A stretch of 64,000 nucleotides of DNA from positions 1 through 64,000 of the forward strand of contig JAZSCN010000027.1 of NCBI GenBank assembly GCA_045602925.1, given 5' to 3'. How positions within the stretch are numbered: position 1 is the first letter of the stretch; the number at the start of each line of letters is the position of its first letter. This DNA comes from UBA7477 sp045602925 (GTDB lineage: Bacteria; Bacillota; Clostridia; Oscillospirales; Ruminococcaceae). The notes below the pieces were generated by a model. That model made no database searches, was not told where the DNA came from, and saw nothing but the letters and a program-made list of their open reading frames with translations. Positions 1 to 8,960 of the stretch are shown here, one piece after another. The translations under genes and the position numbers were made by a program.

Positions 1-150
1 GAGGCTTTTTGCCTCGTCGGTAAGGAGCATCATTTCTCTTATGAGGATATTACGCTTTCTGTCCAAAAGCTCGTAGCCAAGCTTTGCTAAAGCGAGTGTT
101 TTCTTTGTGCTTATGAGGTTTCCCTTTGTTGCAAAAATCTGCGTTGCCAT
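1..150 (-). CDS. ntpD: V-type ATP synthase subunit D (partial, N-terminal 50 residues)
   Basis: This is the N-terminus of the central-stalk subunit D of a V/A-type ATPase, which rotates inside the A3B3 head. The reading frame starts at an ATG with GGAGGTG seven bases upstream and continues off the left edge, so only about 50 residues are visible. The visible stretch includes ALAKLGYELLDRKRNILI, which is highly characteristic of subunit D. It follows subunit B by 32 bases and is the last visible gene of the operon. The remaining three quarters of the gene lie outside the window. Confidence 0.93.
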   Translation of the reverse strand, partial: MATQIFATKGNLISTKKTLALAKLGYELLDRKRNILIREMMLLTDEAKSL

Positions 151-182
151 ATTCGTCACCTCCTTAGAGTATAATTCTTAAT

Positions 183-1583
183 TTACAGCGAAAATCTTTC
201 CTTTGCCTTTTGTTCGTCGTAGAAGCGTGAGATATGCTCCTCGTCGATTCTGTCGAGCTCTGATTTAGGGAGCGTTGACAGGAGCGACCAGCCGAGGTCG
301 AGGGTTTCGTCGATAGTTCTGTTTTCGTCGAACGACTGTGTAAGGAAATGCTTTTCAAACAGCTCGCCGAACTTCAGGTAGCTCTTGTCGCCTGCTGAAA
401 GCTCTTCCTCGCCGATAACTGAAGCTAACGCCCTTGCGTCCTGCACCTTTGCATAGGAAGCGAAAAGCTGATTTGACACACTTGAGTGGTCTTCTCTTGT
501 ATAGCCCTCGCCTATTCCGTCCTTCATAAGTCTTGAGAGTGACGGAAGCACTGACACAGGCGGATAGATACCTGTCTGGTCAAGGCCTCTGTCGAGAACA
601 ATCTGTCCTTCTGTGATATATCCCGTAAGGTCAGGGACAGGGTGAGTGATATCGTCATTAGGCATTGTGAGGATAGGAATCTGTGTAACAGAGCCCTGCT
701 TCCCTTCCACTATACCTGCTCTTTCGTAAAGCGAGGCGAGGTCTGAATAGAGGTATCCAGGGTAGCCCTTTCTTCCCGGAATTTCGCCCTTTGATGAGGA
801 GAACTCTCTGAGTGCTTCGGCATACGAGGTTATATCCGTGAGTATAACGAGGATATGCATATTATGCTCAAATGCGAGATACTCCGCTGCTGTGAGGGCA
901 CAGCGCGGTGTAAGTATTCTCTCTATAATCGGGTCATTTGAGAGATTTAAGAACATTACTACTCTCTGGAGCACGCCTGTTTCCTCAAAGCTTCTTCTGA
1001 AATACTCCGCAACGTCATTCTGCACGCCCATTGCACCGAAGACCACAGCAAACTCCTGTCCGTTTTCCTCAGCAATTCTTGCCTGTCTTACAATCTGTAC
1101 GGCAAGCTTGTTGTGGGAAAGACCTGAGCCGGAGAAGATAGGGAGCTTCTGACCTCTGATGAGGGTAACGAGAGCGTCGATTGACGAGATACCCGTATTG
1201 ATATAGTTTCTCGGATATGTTCTGTGGACGGGGTTGAGTGGCTTTCCGTTTATGTCGGCAAACTTATGCGGAAAGATTTCGCCGAGTCCGTCGATTGGTC
1301 TGCCGGAGCCTGAAAACACTCTGCCGAGCATTTCGGTAGAGAGTGCGAGCTCCATAGGTCTGCCCCTAAACTGCGTTTCTGTATTTGTGAGTGAGAGTCC
1401 CTTTGTTCCCTCAAACACCTGGAGAACGGCTTTATCGCCCGACAGCTCAACAACTCTTGCAAGTCTTTGCGTACCGTCTGCGAGCTTTATTTTTGCAATT
1501 TCGTCATAGCTTATTCCCGACACCTTGTCGAGCATAACAAGCGGGCCGTTTATTTCGCTCAGCCCAATGTATTTGATTGCCAT
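183..1583 (-). CDS. ntpB: V-type ATP synthase subunit B
   Basis: This is the non-catalytic nucleotide-site subunit B of the V/A-type ATPase; it alternates with subunit A in the A3B3 head. It has 466 residues, the usual length. Where the catalytic subunit has a P-loop, this protein has the degenerate SGSGLSHNKLA, which is diagnostic of B. The segments ILTDITSYAEALREFS and RKGYPGYLYSDLASLYERAG are conserved family blocks. It starts 23 bases after subunit A ends and precedes D. Nothing suggests a defect. Confidence 0.97.
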   Translation of the reverse strand: MAIKYIGLSEINGPLVMLDKVSGISYDEIAKIKLADGTQRLARVVELSGDKAVLQVFEGTKGLSLTNTETQFRGRPMELALSTEMLGRVFSGSGRPIDGLGEIFPHKFADINGKPLNPVHRTYPRNYINTGISSIDALVTLIRGQKLPIFSGSGLSHNKLAVQIVRQARIAEENGQEFAVVFGAMGVQNDVAEYFRRSFEETGVLQRVVMFLNLSNDPIIERILTPRCALTAAEYLAFEHNMHILVILTDITSYAEALREFSSSKGEIPGRKGYPGYLYSDLASLYERAGIVEGKQGSVTQIPILTMPNDDITHPVPDLTGYITEGQIVLDRGLDQTGIYPPVSVLPSLSRLMKDGIGEGYTREDHSSVSNQLFASYAKVQDARALASVIGEEELSAGDKSYLKFGELFEKHFLTQSFDENRTIDETLDLGWSLLSTLPKSELDRIDEEHISRFYDEQKAKERFSL

Positions 1584-1606
1584 ATCGAAAACTCCAATCC
1601 TTCTGA

Positions 1607-3370
1607 TTACGCCTTTTCCGCTAAGGAAACAAGCTTTTCAAAGTCGGCAGTCATATCTGCCTCATAGTCCTCAAACATTGAGGGCTTATCGTTTGGTATA
1701 TCATACTTGACCTTAATGAGCTTTTCAAACCAGCCTGTTTCTATGATACTGCTCATAGGCACGCCCTTTGAAAGTGCGTTCTTTGACTTTTCAAAAAGCG
1801 ACAGGATAGCCTTCATCATAAGGTACTGCTTATTAAGCGGTACATAGGTATCGTCCTTATGGTATGCGTTCTGCTGGAGGAAGCCTACTCTTACGACTCT
1901 GGCGGTTTCAATGAGAATCTTCTGGTCGTCGGGGAGGACATCCGAGCCCATAAGCTTTACGATTTCCATGAGGTTTGTTTCCTCGTGGAGAATGTTTGAG
2001 ATACCTTGTCTTAGCTTCATAAAGTCGGGAGCTACATTCTCGTTATAATACTGCGAGAGGTCATCGGAATACTCCGAGTAGCTCATTGTCCAGTTGATAG
2101 CGGGGTAATGTCTTGCGTATGCGAGCGACTTGTCGAGTGCCCAGAAGCATCTTACAAAGCGCTTTGTATTCTGTGTTACAGGCTCAGAGAAGTCAGAGCC
2201 CTGCGGTGAAACGGCACCGATTATTGTTACGGAGCCTTCACTTCCGCCTAAGGTATTCACATAGCCTGCTCTTTCGTAGAACTCGGAGAGTCTTGACGGC
2301 AGGTATGCAGGGAAGCCTTCTTCAGCAGGCATTTCCTCAAGTCGTCCTGAAATCTCTCTGAGTGCTTCTGCCCAACGTGAGGTTGAGTCAGCCATAATAG
2401 CTATATGATAGCCCATATCTCTGTAATACTCAGCGAGTGTTATACCTGTATAGATTGAAGCTTCTCTTGCTGCAACAGGCATATTCGAGGTATTGGCGAT
2501 AAGCACGGTTCTGTCGGTAAGAGGTCTTTGGGTTTTAGGGTCGATAAGCTCAGAGAACTCCTCTAAAACCTGAGTCATTTCGTTTCCTCTTTCGCCGCAG
2601 CCTATATATACGATTATATCCGCATCACACCATTTTGCGAGCTGGTGCTGAGTCATAGTCTTACCTGTTCCGAAGCCGCCAGGGATAGCTGCTGTTCCGC
2701 CCTTTGCTACCGGAACAACTGTATCTATAATACGCTGACCTGTGATAAGAGGCTTATTTGCAGGAAGTCTTTGGGCTATAGGTCTTGGGGTTCTTATTGG
2801 CCACTTCTGGCAGAGTGTAAGCTCGACCTCGTCGCCGTCGCAGTCGATTTTAGCGACAGTATCATTCACCTTATACTTTCCGTTTGGTGCAACAAAGGTT
2901 ACCTTGCCTTGTGCGATAAACGGTGACAGCATACATCTATGCTCGATAAGCTCGGTTTCGGGGCAGGTTGCATACACCTGGCCTGCTTTAATAACGTCAC
3001 CGACCTTAATCTTCATAGTAACATCGTACTGCTTCTCTGTATCGACGGCACTTACTTCTGTTCCATCCTCGATAAATGCGCCTGTTTTTTCGCCAAGTGC
3101 ACGCAATGGTCTTTCTATTCCGTCGAATATATTAGATATAATGCCCGGGGCGAGTGTTGCGCTCATTGGGGAACCTGTACCCTCGACAATCTCGCCGACT
3201 GTGAGACCGCTTGTTCCCTCATATACCTGGATAGTAGTGCACTCGGAGGTAACGCCGATTACCTCGCCTATGAGTCTACGCTTTCCGACGTATACCATTT
3301 CGAGCATTTGAAAATCCTTTGTGTCACGGACCTTTACGACAGGACCGTTGATTGAAAAAATAGTATTCAA
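1607..3370 (-). CDS. ntpA: V-type ATP synthase subunit A (catalytic)
   Basis: This is the catalytic ATP-hydrolysing or ATP-synthesising subunit of the V/A-type ATPase. The P-loop GGFGTGKT is at about residues 231-238, and the ADSTSRWAEALREISGRLEEM block typical of V-type A subunits is present. I chose the TTG at 3370: GGAG lies nine bases upstream, the protein then begins MNTIFSINGPVV like its relatives, and the 587-residue length is typical. A longer frame back to 3436 is open but would overlap subunit E by 37 bases and add a non-conserved leader. The large non-homologous insertion expected in A subunits (about residues 110-190) is present. Confidence 0.96.
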   Translation of the reverse strand: MNTIFSINGPVVKVRDTKDFQMLEMVYVGKRRLIGEVIGVTSECTTIQVYEGTSGLTVGEIVEGTGSPMSATLAPGIISNIFDGIERPLRALGEKTGAFIEDGTEVSAVDTEKQYDVTMKIKVGDVIKAGQVYATCPETELIEHRCMLSPFIAQGKVTFVAPNGKYKVNDTVAKIDCDGDEVELTLCQKWPIRTPRPIAQRLPANKPLITGQRIIDTVVPVAKGGTAAIPGGFGTGKTMTQHQLAKWCDADIIVYIGCGERGNEMTQVLEEFSELIDPKTQRPLTDRTVLIANTSNMPVAAREASIYTGITLAEYYRDMGYHIAIMADSTSRWAEALREISGRLEEMPAEEGFPAYLPSRLSEFYERAGYVNTLGGSEGSVTIIGAVSPQGSDFSEPVTQNTKRFVRCFWALDKSLAYARHYPAINWTMSYSEYSDDLSQYYNENVAPDFMKLRQGISNILHEETNLMEIVKLMGSDVLPDDQKILIETARVVRVGFLQQNAYHKDDTYVPLNKQYLMMKAILSLFEKSKNALSKGVPMSSIIETGWFEKLIKVKYDIPNDKPSMFEDYEADMTADFEKLVSLAEKA

Positions 3371-3399
3371 TTTTTTATTCTCCAATCCTATTTTGATAG

Positions 3400-4011
3400 C
3401 TAGATAGCTTTGAGTCTTAGCTTTTCCTCGAGGCAAAAGCTTTCTCTTGCTTCTTCAAGTGCGCAGTCATAGGTCTTATCGCACATAAGGTTATCTTCTA
3501 CAAAAGCGACCTTGACGCCACCGAGCTTTATACTCTTATCCATTACTGCTGTATAGCCGGAAGGAAGTGCAGAAAGAATATCCTCCTTATGCTCAAAGTC
3601 CTTTCTGGAGAGTCTTACTTCGCCCGATTTAGTGCTATGCTCACCGGCTACGCTTTTGCAGATAGCTATGAGCTTTTCTTTATACTCGGTTTTATTTGTA
3701 TACTCTGAGAGCTTATTTTTTACGTTATTAAACAGCTTATCAATAAGCGCTTCTCTTAGTGCCAAAAGCTCTTTATTTGCCTTTAGCTTTTCGGCAGCTG
3801 AGAGTCTTATATATTTTTGTTCGATTGCACGTTTTTCTTCTTCGATTCTAGCAGTAGCGGTTGCAAGATACTTATCGCTGGCACCGAGAATTCTTTCATC
3901 TCTGATTACCTCGGCTTCTCTTATCATTTTAGAAACCTTTTCGGAAGTTTCCTTAAAAACCGTCTTACTGAACAACTCGAGCTTTTCAGAAGCTTCAATC
4001 ATAGCTTTCAC
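3400..4011 (-). CDS. ntpE: V-type ATP synthase subunit E (peripheral stalk)
   Basis: A 203-residue protein with a long, charged, probably coiled-coil N-terminal half (about residues 10-110, rich in Glu, Lys and Ala) and a compact C-terminal half. This is the layout of the peripheral-stalk subunit E, which pairs with the G/H subunit to hold the head against rotation. Its place between F and A supports the call more than any single motif, because E subunits are poorly conserved. It ends 29 bases before the preferred TTG start of subunit A. Confidence 0.85.
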   Translation of the reverse strand: MKAMIEASEKLELFSKTVFKETSEKVSKMIREAEVIRDERILGASDKYLATATARIEEEKRAIEQKYIRLSAAEKLKANKELLALREALIDKLFNNVKNKLSEYTNKTEYKEKLIAICKSVAGEHSTKSGEVRLSRKDFEHKEDILSALPSGYTAVMDKSIKLGGVKVAFVEDNLMCDKTYDCALEEARESFCLEEKLRLKAI

Positions 4012-4018
4012 TCCTTTT

Positions 4019-4327
4019 TTACAGCTTTATTCCGACAGCTTGTGCGACATATTTTGAAATCGTATCAGAAATATTCGATGTAGCGTGTCTGTCGGGAACC
4101 TCGACTATGAGGGGGCTGTGACTTGACAGCTTTATTTTATAGATAAGGTCGTGACACATATTCACGAGCTCGTGGGTTATAAGCACGATTGCTATATCCT
4201 TATCCTGCGAGGCATTTTCGAGTGCTTCCTCGACCTCCTCCTGCGTATGAACGACTACACCCTCGATACCTGCAAGGCGCATTCCCATTTGTGTATCGGT
4301 ATTGTCGCTTATAAGAAAGAATTTCAT
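4019..4327 (-). CDS. ntpG: V-type ATP synthase subunit F
   Basis: A 102-residue Rossmann-like small subunit, the F (NtpG) component of the central stalk that binds subunit D. The N-terminus MKFFLISDNTDTQMGMRLAGI and the internal IAIVLITHELV strand fit the family (sensing of a leading beta strand, then a GMRLAG-type loop). It sits seven bases upstream of subunit E. The length is normal. Confidence 0.88.
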   Translation of the reverse strand: MKFFLISDNTDTQMGMRLAGIEGVVVHTQEEVEEALENASQDKDIAIVLITHELVNMCHDLIYKIKLSSHSPLIVEVPDRHATSNISDTISKYVAQAVGIKL

Positions 4328-4364
4328 CGGCTGTCACCTCCCTCTCTTGAATAAGGACTAATCT

Positions 4365-4799
4365 TTAGCCCAAGCCGTTGATGATAAGGATTGAAATAAG
4401 AAGTCCATAGAGTGCGATACCTTCGCCAAGTACAACGAAGATAAGCGCCTTAACGAAGGACTTAGGTTCTTCAGAAACTGCGCCGATAGCTGCAGACGAG
4501 CCCGAGCCAACTGCGATACCTGCTCCTACGCAGGAAAGTCCTGTTGCGAGGCCTGCGCCGAGGTAGCCTATACCTGCGCCTGTAGAGATAACTGCGTCGA
4601 CTGCTGCCTGAGCTTCGGCTGCGCTTACAATCTGTCCGAATGGGAAGATAACAGCCAGAGCCATTACCCCGAAGAATGTGCAGAGATTAGCGATAAAAGC
4701 TCTCTTAGGGCTCTTACCCTTTTTTACTCTGAGTATTGAATAAACGAGTGGTGCACACAATAATGTAACTGCGATAAGTGGTAAAACAAAGATTTCCAT
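4365..4799 (-). CDS. ntpK: V-type ATP synthase subunit K (membrane rotor proteolipid)
   Basis: The membrane-embedded c-type rotor subunit that carries the transported ion. The 144-residue protein has an N-terminal hydrophobic helix (about 3-22), a second hydrophobic stretch (about 35-58), then the Gly/Ala-rich hairpin GAGIGYLGAGLATGLS and a last helix with GEGIALYGLLIS. Glu126 is the expected ion-binding carboxylate. I do not see the Gln/Thr/Pro residues that mark sodium-binding Enterococcus NtpK, so the ion cannot be assigned from sequence; a proton is at least as likely as sodium. It lies between I and F. Confidence 0.93.
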   Translation of the reverse strand: MEIFVLPLIAVTLLCAPLVYSILRVKKGKSPKRAFIANLCTFFGVMALAVIFPFGQIVSAAEAQAAVDAVISTGAGIGYLGAGLATGLSCVGAGIAVGSGSSAAIGAVSEEPKSFVKALIFVVLGEGIALYGLLISILIINGLG

Positions 4800-4817
4800 A
4801 TATTTATCCTCCCAAAA

Positions 4818-6776
4818 TTAGTTATTATCGATTTTAAGTGTAGCTCCGACAGGTTCGAACGGCTTTCCGTCGCCCTCATAGAATCGTGAGAACACCTCAT
4901 AGAATTCGAGTCGTATAATCTGGATTGCGACAATCATACCCTCCATTGCCATAACAAAGAGGTTGCCTATAACTACTACAACCGGCTGTGCCATACCTGT
5001 GAACATTTCCATAATTGTCATTACAACGAGCATCATACCTGCGTGGCAGAGTACAAATCCGCCTACTCTCAGGAATGAGAGTGTATTAGACACATAGCTG
5101 AGTATAAACTCGAACATTTCGAAGAAGTTTTCGACGATAAAGTTACCGATACCGCCCTCGCCTTTTTCTTCGGAGAGCTGCCATCTCTTATACTTTGCGG
5201 CGATAGAGAACGGCACTCTACAGAAGATACAGACAAGTGGAATAACAATCAGCAGTATCACATAGCCTGCTGTTGTAATACTCTTATCGGTGAGCATACC
5301 GAGTACGGCTACTATTACGGATGTATAGAACACAAGTCCTGCTATACCGTTACAGCCGAAAATCGCTTTCTCGTAATTACGTTGCTTAAAGCCTGTTATG
5401 ATATTAAGTATCATAGAAATAACGATAATACCAACGCCTATTGCAACGGCAGAAATAAGAATAAAGGTTGTTTTATCGAAAACCTCGATAGGCTTTTCGC
5501 CCATGCCTATTGCTTTATACAGAGGGTCGAGTGCGTGCTCAAATCCAAACAGCGAGCCGAATATAAAGCCGAACAGCATACTTGAGAGACCACATCTCAC
5601 GAGCAGACCTCCGAACTTATTCTTAAGCTTAAGGCTCATAAACAGACCTACGAGTGCTACGACTAAGCCTTGTCCCAAGTCTCCGAACATTATACCGAAG
5701 AGCAATGTATAGGTTATAGAAACAAATAAGGTCGGGTCTAGCCCATTATAGACCGGTACCCCGTACATTTCGACAAGTGCTGCATACGGTCTAGAGAACC
5801 AGCCGTTTTTAAGCTTCGTCGGTGGTGTAAGGTCGTTTTCTACATTCGGTGGAATAATAGCAACTGACAGCGAACGGATATCCGAGAACATCTTTTTGAA
5901 GCCTTCGCTATGGCTCTTAGGGATAAAGCCCTTTATATAGAACTTATTATTTATAGTTGCTACGTTTTTTCTAAGGTCGAAGGTGTTATTTCTGAACTGC
6001 AAAAGCGAGTGGATTTTTCTTATCTCGTCGCCTTTATCCTCGGCAATTCTCGAAAGCTCAAAGTTTATATCCTCGACTCTGAGTGAGAGCTTATTGATTC
6101 TATCCGAGAGATATTCAAGCTCCTCCTCGGGAGTACCGTGTATAAACTCCGGAATGACGACTCTTTCAAAGTAGAGCGAATTAAAAATCTCATCTACGAT
6201 TACCTTTTCATCCTGCGTACAAAAGTACATTCCCCAATAGAACTGCTTATCCTTATCAAACGGAACAAAGAAGAAGTTTTCTTCATAATATCCCAGCTTC
6301 TCGTAGCTATCTATTGGTAACTTGCCGAGTCGTATATGGGCGTGCTCGCAATTGAACACCTGCTCGAAGTTAGCGTTCATACCCATCATATGTTTTAGCT
6401 GTTTTACGGCTGCACCCTTCTGGGAGATTTCCTTATAGCACTCCTGCCTTTCGTCGACGAGTGTGCCGAGCTGTTGCTTTAAGCCTTCCATATACTTTTC
6501 AAAATCCTCGAGCGTATCAAAGCCGGGCTCTGAATAGTTTATTTTATTATCAGGCTCGATTCCCATTCGCTTACAAAGCTCCTCCATATCGTTAAGAAGT
6601 GGTGTATATGGGTTCTTTTCGCTAAGCATTTTTATGCCTTTATGATGAGAGTCTGCACTCTTTGCTATGGCGGGCTCCATATGGAAGCATCCACTTTCAC
6701 AGCAACGAAGCAGAGTCTTGTCAAGCTCAGACATAGTTCCGTCTATATTGACAAGCATCATTTTTTCTATTCCCAT
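4818..6776 (-). CDS. ntpI: V-type ATP synthase subunit I
   Basis: A 652-residue homologue of the a/I subunit that forms the stator side of the ion channel. The N-terminal half (about residues 1-330) is soluble and coiled-coil-rich; the C-terminal half has about seven or eight membrane segments, starting near DPTLFVSITYTLLFGIMFGD. The conserved LSYVSNTLSFLRVGGF and VAIQIIRLEFYEVFSRFYEG blocks are present; the latter carries the arginine expected in the ion pathway. It follows subunit C by 16 bases. Confidence 0.95.
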   Translation of the reverse strand: MGIEKMMLVNIDGTMSELDKTLLRCCESGCFHMEPAIAKSADSHHKGIKMLSEKNPYTPLLNDMEELCKRMGIEPDNKINYSEPGFDTLEDFEKYMEGLKQQLGTLVDERQECYKEISQKGAAVKQLKHMMGMNANFEQVFNCEHAHIRLGKLPIDSYEKLGYYEENFFFVPFDKDKQFYWGMYFCTQDEKVIVDEIFNSLYFERVVIPEFIHGTPEEELEYLSDRINKLSLRVEDINFELSRIAEDKGDEIRKIHSLLQFRNNTFDLRKNVATINNKFYIKGFIPKSHSEGFKKMFSDIRSLSVAIIPPNVENDLTPPTKLKNGWFSRPYAALVEMYGVPVYNGLDPTLFVSITYTLLFGIMFGDLGQGLVVALVGLFMSLKLKNKFGGLLVRCGLSSMLFGFIFGSLFGFEHALDPLYKAIGMGEKPIEVFDKTTFILISAVAIGVGIIVISMILNIITGFKQRNYEKAIFGCNGIAGLVFYTSVIVAVLGMLTDKSITTAGYVILLIVIPLVCIFCRVPFSIAAKYKRWQLSEEKGEGGIGNFIVENFFEMFEFILSYVSNTLSFLRVGGFVLCHAGMMLVVMTIMEMFTGMAQPVVVVIGNLFVMAMEGMIVAIQIIRLEFYEVFSRFYEGDGKPFEPVGATLKIDNN

Positions 6777-6792
6777 GCCTAAAAGCTCCTTT

Positions 6793-7821
6793 CTAATAAG
6801 CTATAAGCTCTCTAATATTTTCACGAGGTAGCTCATAGCGTATTCCCTCGATTATATGCACTATATTGACGTATTCTACGTCGCAAAGCTGCAAGAACGC
6901 ATAGAACACTGCCGGCATTGATTGTGTTCTGAGCAGTTTTCTGGCGCTACGCAGATTTATCTTAGCCATCTCGGTTTCGATAAAGTCGCTTCTATCAAAG
7001 AGTGTAGACGCCTGTCTGGAGATTTTTCTTACATACTCTACCATTTCGGTGTCAGTTGAACACTCATACAGCTTTTCCATCTTCGCTTTACCGAGCTTTG
7101 TAAAGGGAAGATGTTTTGAGCGAATTTCGTCCGACGAAGCTCCGAAATATTTTTTCATTCTATATGCATTGACTATATTTCTGACATCGAGTTCACTTCT
7201 TATAGCAGAAGAAATCGGTGTGGCGTCGCTTTTTGAAAGGTCGTTCTTGACGCTTGACATCAGCTTTTTATAATAATGCGTTCTAACAATAACCTCGCAG
7301 GTAAGGTAATCTGCGCTACTACCGAGCGAGGCAATCTGTTCCATTGGTTTTTTATACTGCGTATCGGAAAGCTTTTCACAAAGCTCTGCCAGACTCACGC
7401 ACTTAGAGAGCTCTATAAAATCGAGCTTTGTATTACCCAATAAAAACGCCGGGAATCCACTGACAAAGCTGGCTCTTGTTTTTGAAAAAATAGCATCTAT
7501 GAGTGACAGAAGCTGCTGGGTTTCATACTTAAGACAGACGCTGTTATAAAACTCCATATGCTTAAGGTGCTGAAAGTCACGAAGCTTTAGAAACATTTCG
7601 AAGTTACTCTTTGCTATAAGCTCCTCCAGATAGCCTCTATGTATTGTATTGACATTTATGCCGGAGAGTACACTTGAAAAACGCTTATGCTCCATAAGAT
7701 ACTGTGCGACCTGAGTTACCGTATTCTTAGATGAAAGCGCTTTATAGTCCTCCTCGGTAAGCATTCTGCCGTGGATAGCTCTAATCTTAGTTATTGTTGC
7801 ACCTGCACTTGCCTTTTCCAA
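6793..7821 (-). CDS. ntpC: V-type ATP synthase subunit C
   Basis: A 342-residue alpha-helical subunit (NtpC, the d-type subunit) that couples the central stalk to the K ring. The N-terminus ATITKIRAIHGRMLTEEDY resembles the family start, and the repeated helical pattern and length (about 330-350) fit. It lies upstream of subunit I here, whereas in the best-known bacterial operons C follows K and E. The position is therefore slightly unusual, but the context within the operon makes the assignment secure. Confidence 0.88.
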   Translation of the reverse strand: MEKASAGATITKIRAIHGRMLTEEDYKALSSKNTVTQVAQYLMEHKRFSSVLSGINVNTIHRGYLEELIAKSNFEMFLKLRDFQHLKHMEFYNSVCLKYETQQLLSLIDAIFSKTRASFVSGFPAFLLGNTKLDFIELSKCVSLAELCEKLSDTQYKKPMEQIASLGSSADYLTCEVIVRTHYYKKLMSSVKNDLSKSDATPISSAIRSELDVRNIVNAYRMKKYFGASSDEIRSKHLPFTKLGKAKMEKLYECSTDTEMVEYVRKISRQASTLFDRSDFIETEMAKINLRSARKLLRTQSMPAVFYAFLQLCDVEYVNIVHIIEGIRYELPRENIRELIAY

Positions 7822-7859
7822 TCTTACTCACCGTCCTTTGCTATAATTTTGAGACAAAG

Positions 7860-8165
7860 CTAGCCTATAATCGAAGCTGTTATAGAGTCCTCCCAGCTGC
7901 TCAAGTTTTCGTCAAAGGTTTTATTCAGATTAGCCTGTGCCTGCTGTGAACTGTTATCCAGCTCGCTTTTTACTTTAAGGTAGGCTTCCTCCTGTTCTTT
8001 TTCGAATGCGAGAATCTTGCTGTTTGCTGCGTTATCTATATCGCTTTGCATATTCTTTTCGACGCTTTCTGCCTCGGCGATGATTTCGTCACGCTTTTCC
8101 TTACCCTGCTTAAGCATTTCGTTCGCCTTATTATCTATATCAAGAATTGCAGAGATTATATCCAA
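7860..8165 (-). CDS. ntpF: V-type ATP synthase subunit G/H (peripheral stalk)
   Basis: A 101-residue, highly charged protein predicted to be almost entirely coiled coil (about residues 8-85). It is the first gene of the operon, where the peripheral-stalk G/H subunit is normally found, and would pair with subunit E. Identity rests on size, coiled-coil character and position, since these subunits diverge strongly. It lies 38 bases upstream of subunit C. Confidence 0.8.
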   Translation of the reverse strand: MDIISAILDIDNKANEMLKQGKEKRDEIIAEAESVEKNMQSDIDNAANSKILAFEKEQEEAYLKVKSELDNSSQQAQANLNKTFDENLSSWEDSITASIIG

Positions 8166-8224
8166 AATATTTCACTCCTATCACAAGCAATTTGCCTAAA
8201 AAACTTATAAACATATCTAGTAAT

Positions 8225-8254
8225 ATTTTACCTCTATTTACATAGCTTTGTCAA
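8225..8254 (-). promoter_or_regulatory. Promoter of the V-type ATPase operon
   Basis: On the minus strand there is a perfect -35 TTGACA (8249-8254) and a -10 TAAAAT (8225-8230) separated by 18 bases, about 60 bases ahead of the first ATPase gene. No other good sigma-A-type site is visible in the divergent intergenic stretch facing this way. Confidence 0.75.
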
Positions 8255-8377
8255 TAGAAATCGAGCAATAATCGTATTTTTGCACAGTTTTATCCTACTG
8301 TCAAAGCTACAGATAGCTATTTTTTAAATCTTCACAAAATTTTTATAAAGCGAATTCATAATTCGGCATCTTTCTTA

Positions 8378-8406
8378 TTGACGTAAAGGCAAAAAAGTTG
8401 TAAAAT
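8378..8406 (+). promoter_or_regulatory. Promoter of the CBS-domain gene
   Basis: TTGACG (8378-8383), a 17-base spacer and TAAAAT (8401-8406) form a good sigma-A-type promoter. The transcript would have a leader of about 70 bases before the CBS protein. It is divergent from the ATPase promoter; the 120 bases between the two are AT-rich with no further structure that I recognise. Confidence 0.72.
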
Positions 8407-8481
8407 ATACATAAGGGAAATAGAAGTTTTATTCTCCTAAGACATTAAAGAAAGGGTGTGACATAAGCCTTCGGCAAAGCT

Positions 8482-8898
8482 ATGAACATACTGTTTTTCC
8501 TAAAGCCGAAATGCGAGGTTGCGCATCTGCACGATGACTGCACAGTAAGGCAGGCGATTGAAAAAATGCGAGCTTCGGGCTACACGGCTGTACCTGTCAT
8601 TGACAAGGAGGGCAGGTATATTTCCACGGTTACAGAGGGCGACTTTCTTTGGTTTACGCTTTCGCAAAGTGGCGACAATCCTCTGAAAATTGCTGAACTG
8701 ACTCCGCTTTCTGCCATAAAGCCAAGAACTGAGAACAAGGCTGTAAGCGTTAATGCAAAGCTTCACGACCTACTGCTTATGATGATGAATCAGAACTTTG
8801 TTCCTGTGACAGATGACAGAGATATTTTTATAGGTATTATAACAAGAAAAGACGTGCTTCAATACTTCTACGACAAGCTTACTGTTGAGGATGAATAA
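8482..8898 (+). CDS. Small CBS-domain-pair protein
   Basis: A stand-alone protein of 138 residues made of a tandem CBS pair (Bateman module): first CBS about residues 8-65 (HDDCTVRQAIEKMRASGYTAVPVID) and second about 72-132 (VNAKLHDLLLMMMNQNFVPVTDDRD, then GIITRKDVLQYF). Such modules bind adenine nucleotides and usually regulate a partner, but no effector domain or obvious partner is adjacent. The ATG at 8482 is the only good start; the nearest AG-rich ribosome site (about 8448-8456) is rather far, so translation efficiency is uncertain. Monocistronic. Confidence 0.88.
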   Translation: MNILFFLKPKCEVAHLHDDCTVRQAIEKMRASGYTAVPVIDKEGRYISTVTEGDFLWFTLSQSGDNPLKIAELTPLSAIKPRTENKAVSVNAKLHDLLLMMMNQNFVPVTDDRDIFIGIITRKDVLQYFYDKLTVEDE

Positions 8899-8918
8899 CT
8901 GCACAAAGATACATAAAA

Positions 8919-8958
8919 AATCACGCAAGGTACTTTACTCCTTGCGTGATTGTTTTTT
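8919..8958. terminator. Bidirectional terminator between the CBS gene and the dynamin cassette
   Basis: A perfect 12-bp stem (AATCACGCAAGG with its complement) and nine-base loop are followed by GTTTTTTG on the plus strand. On the minus strand it is followed by a run of T from the A tract at 8914-8920. It can serve both converging genes. Confidence 0.9.
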
Positions 8959-8960
8959 GT

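Noticed and set aside
3371..3436. Longer N-terminus of V-ATPase subunit A
   Set aside because: It would overlap subunit E, adds residues not found in relatives and has no ribosome site, unlike the TTG at 3370.
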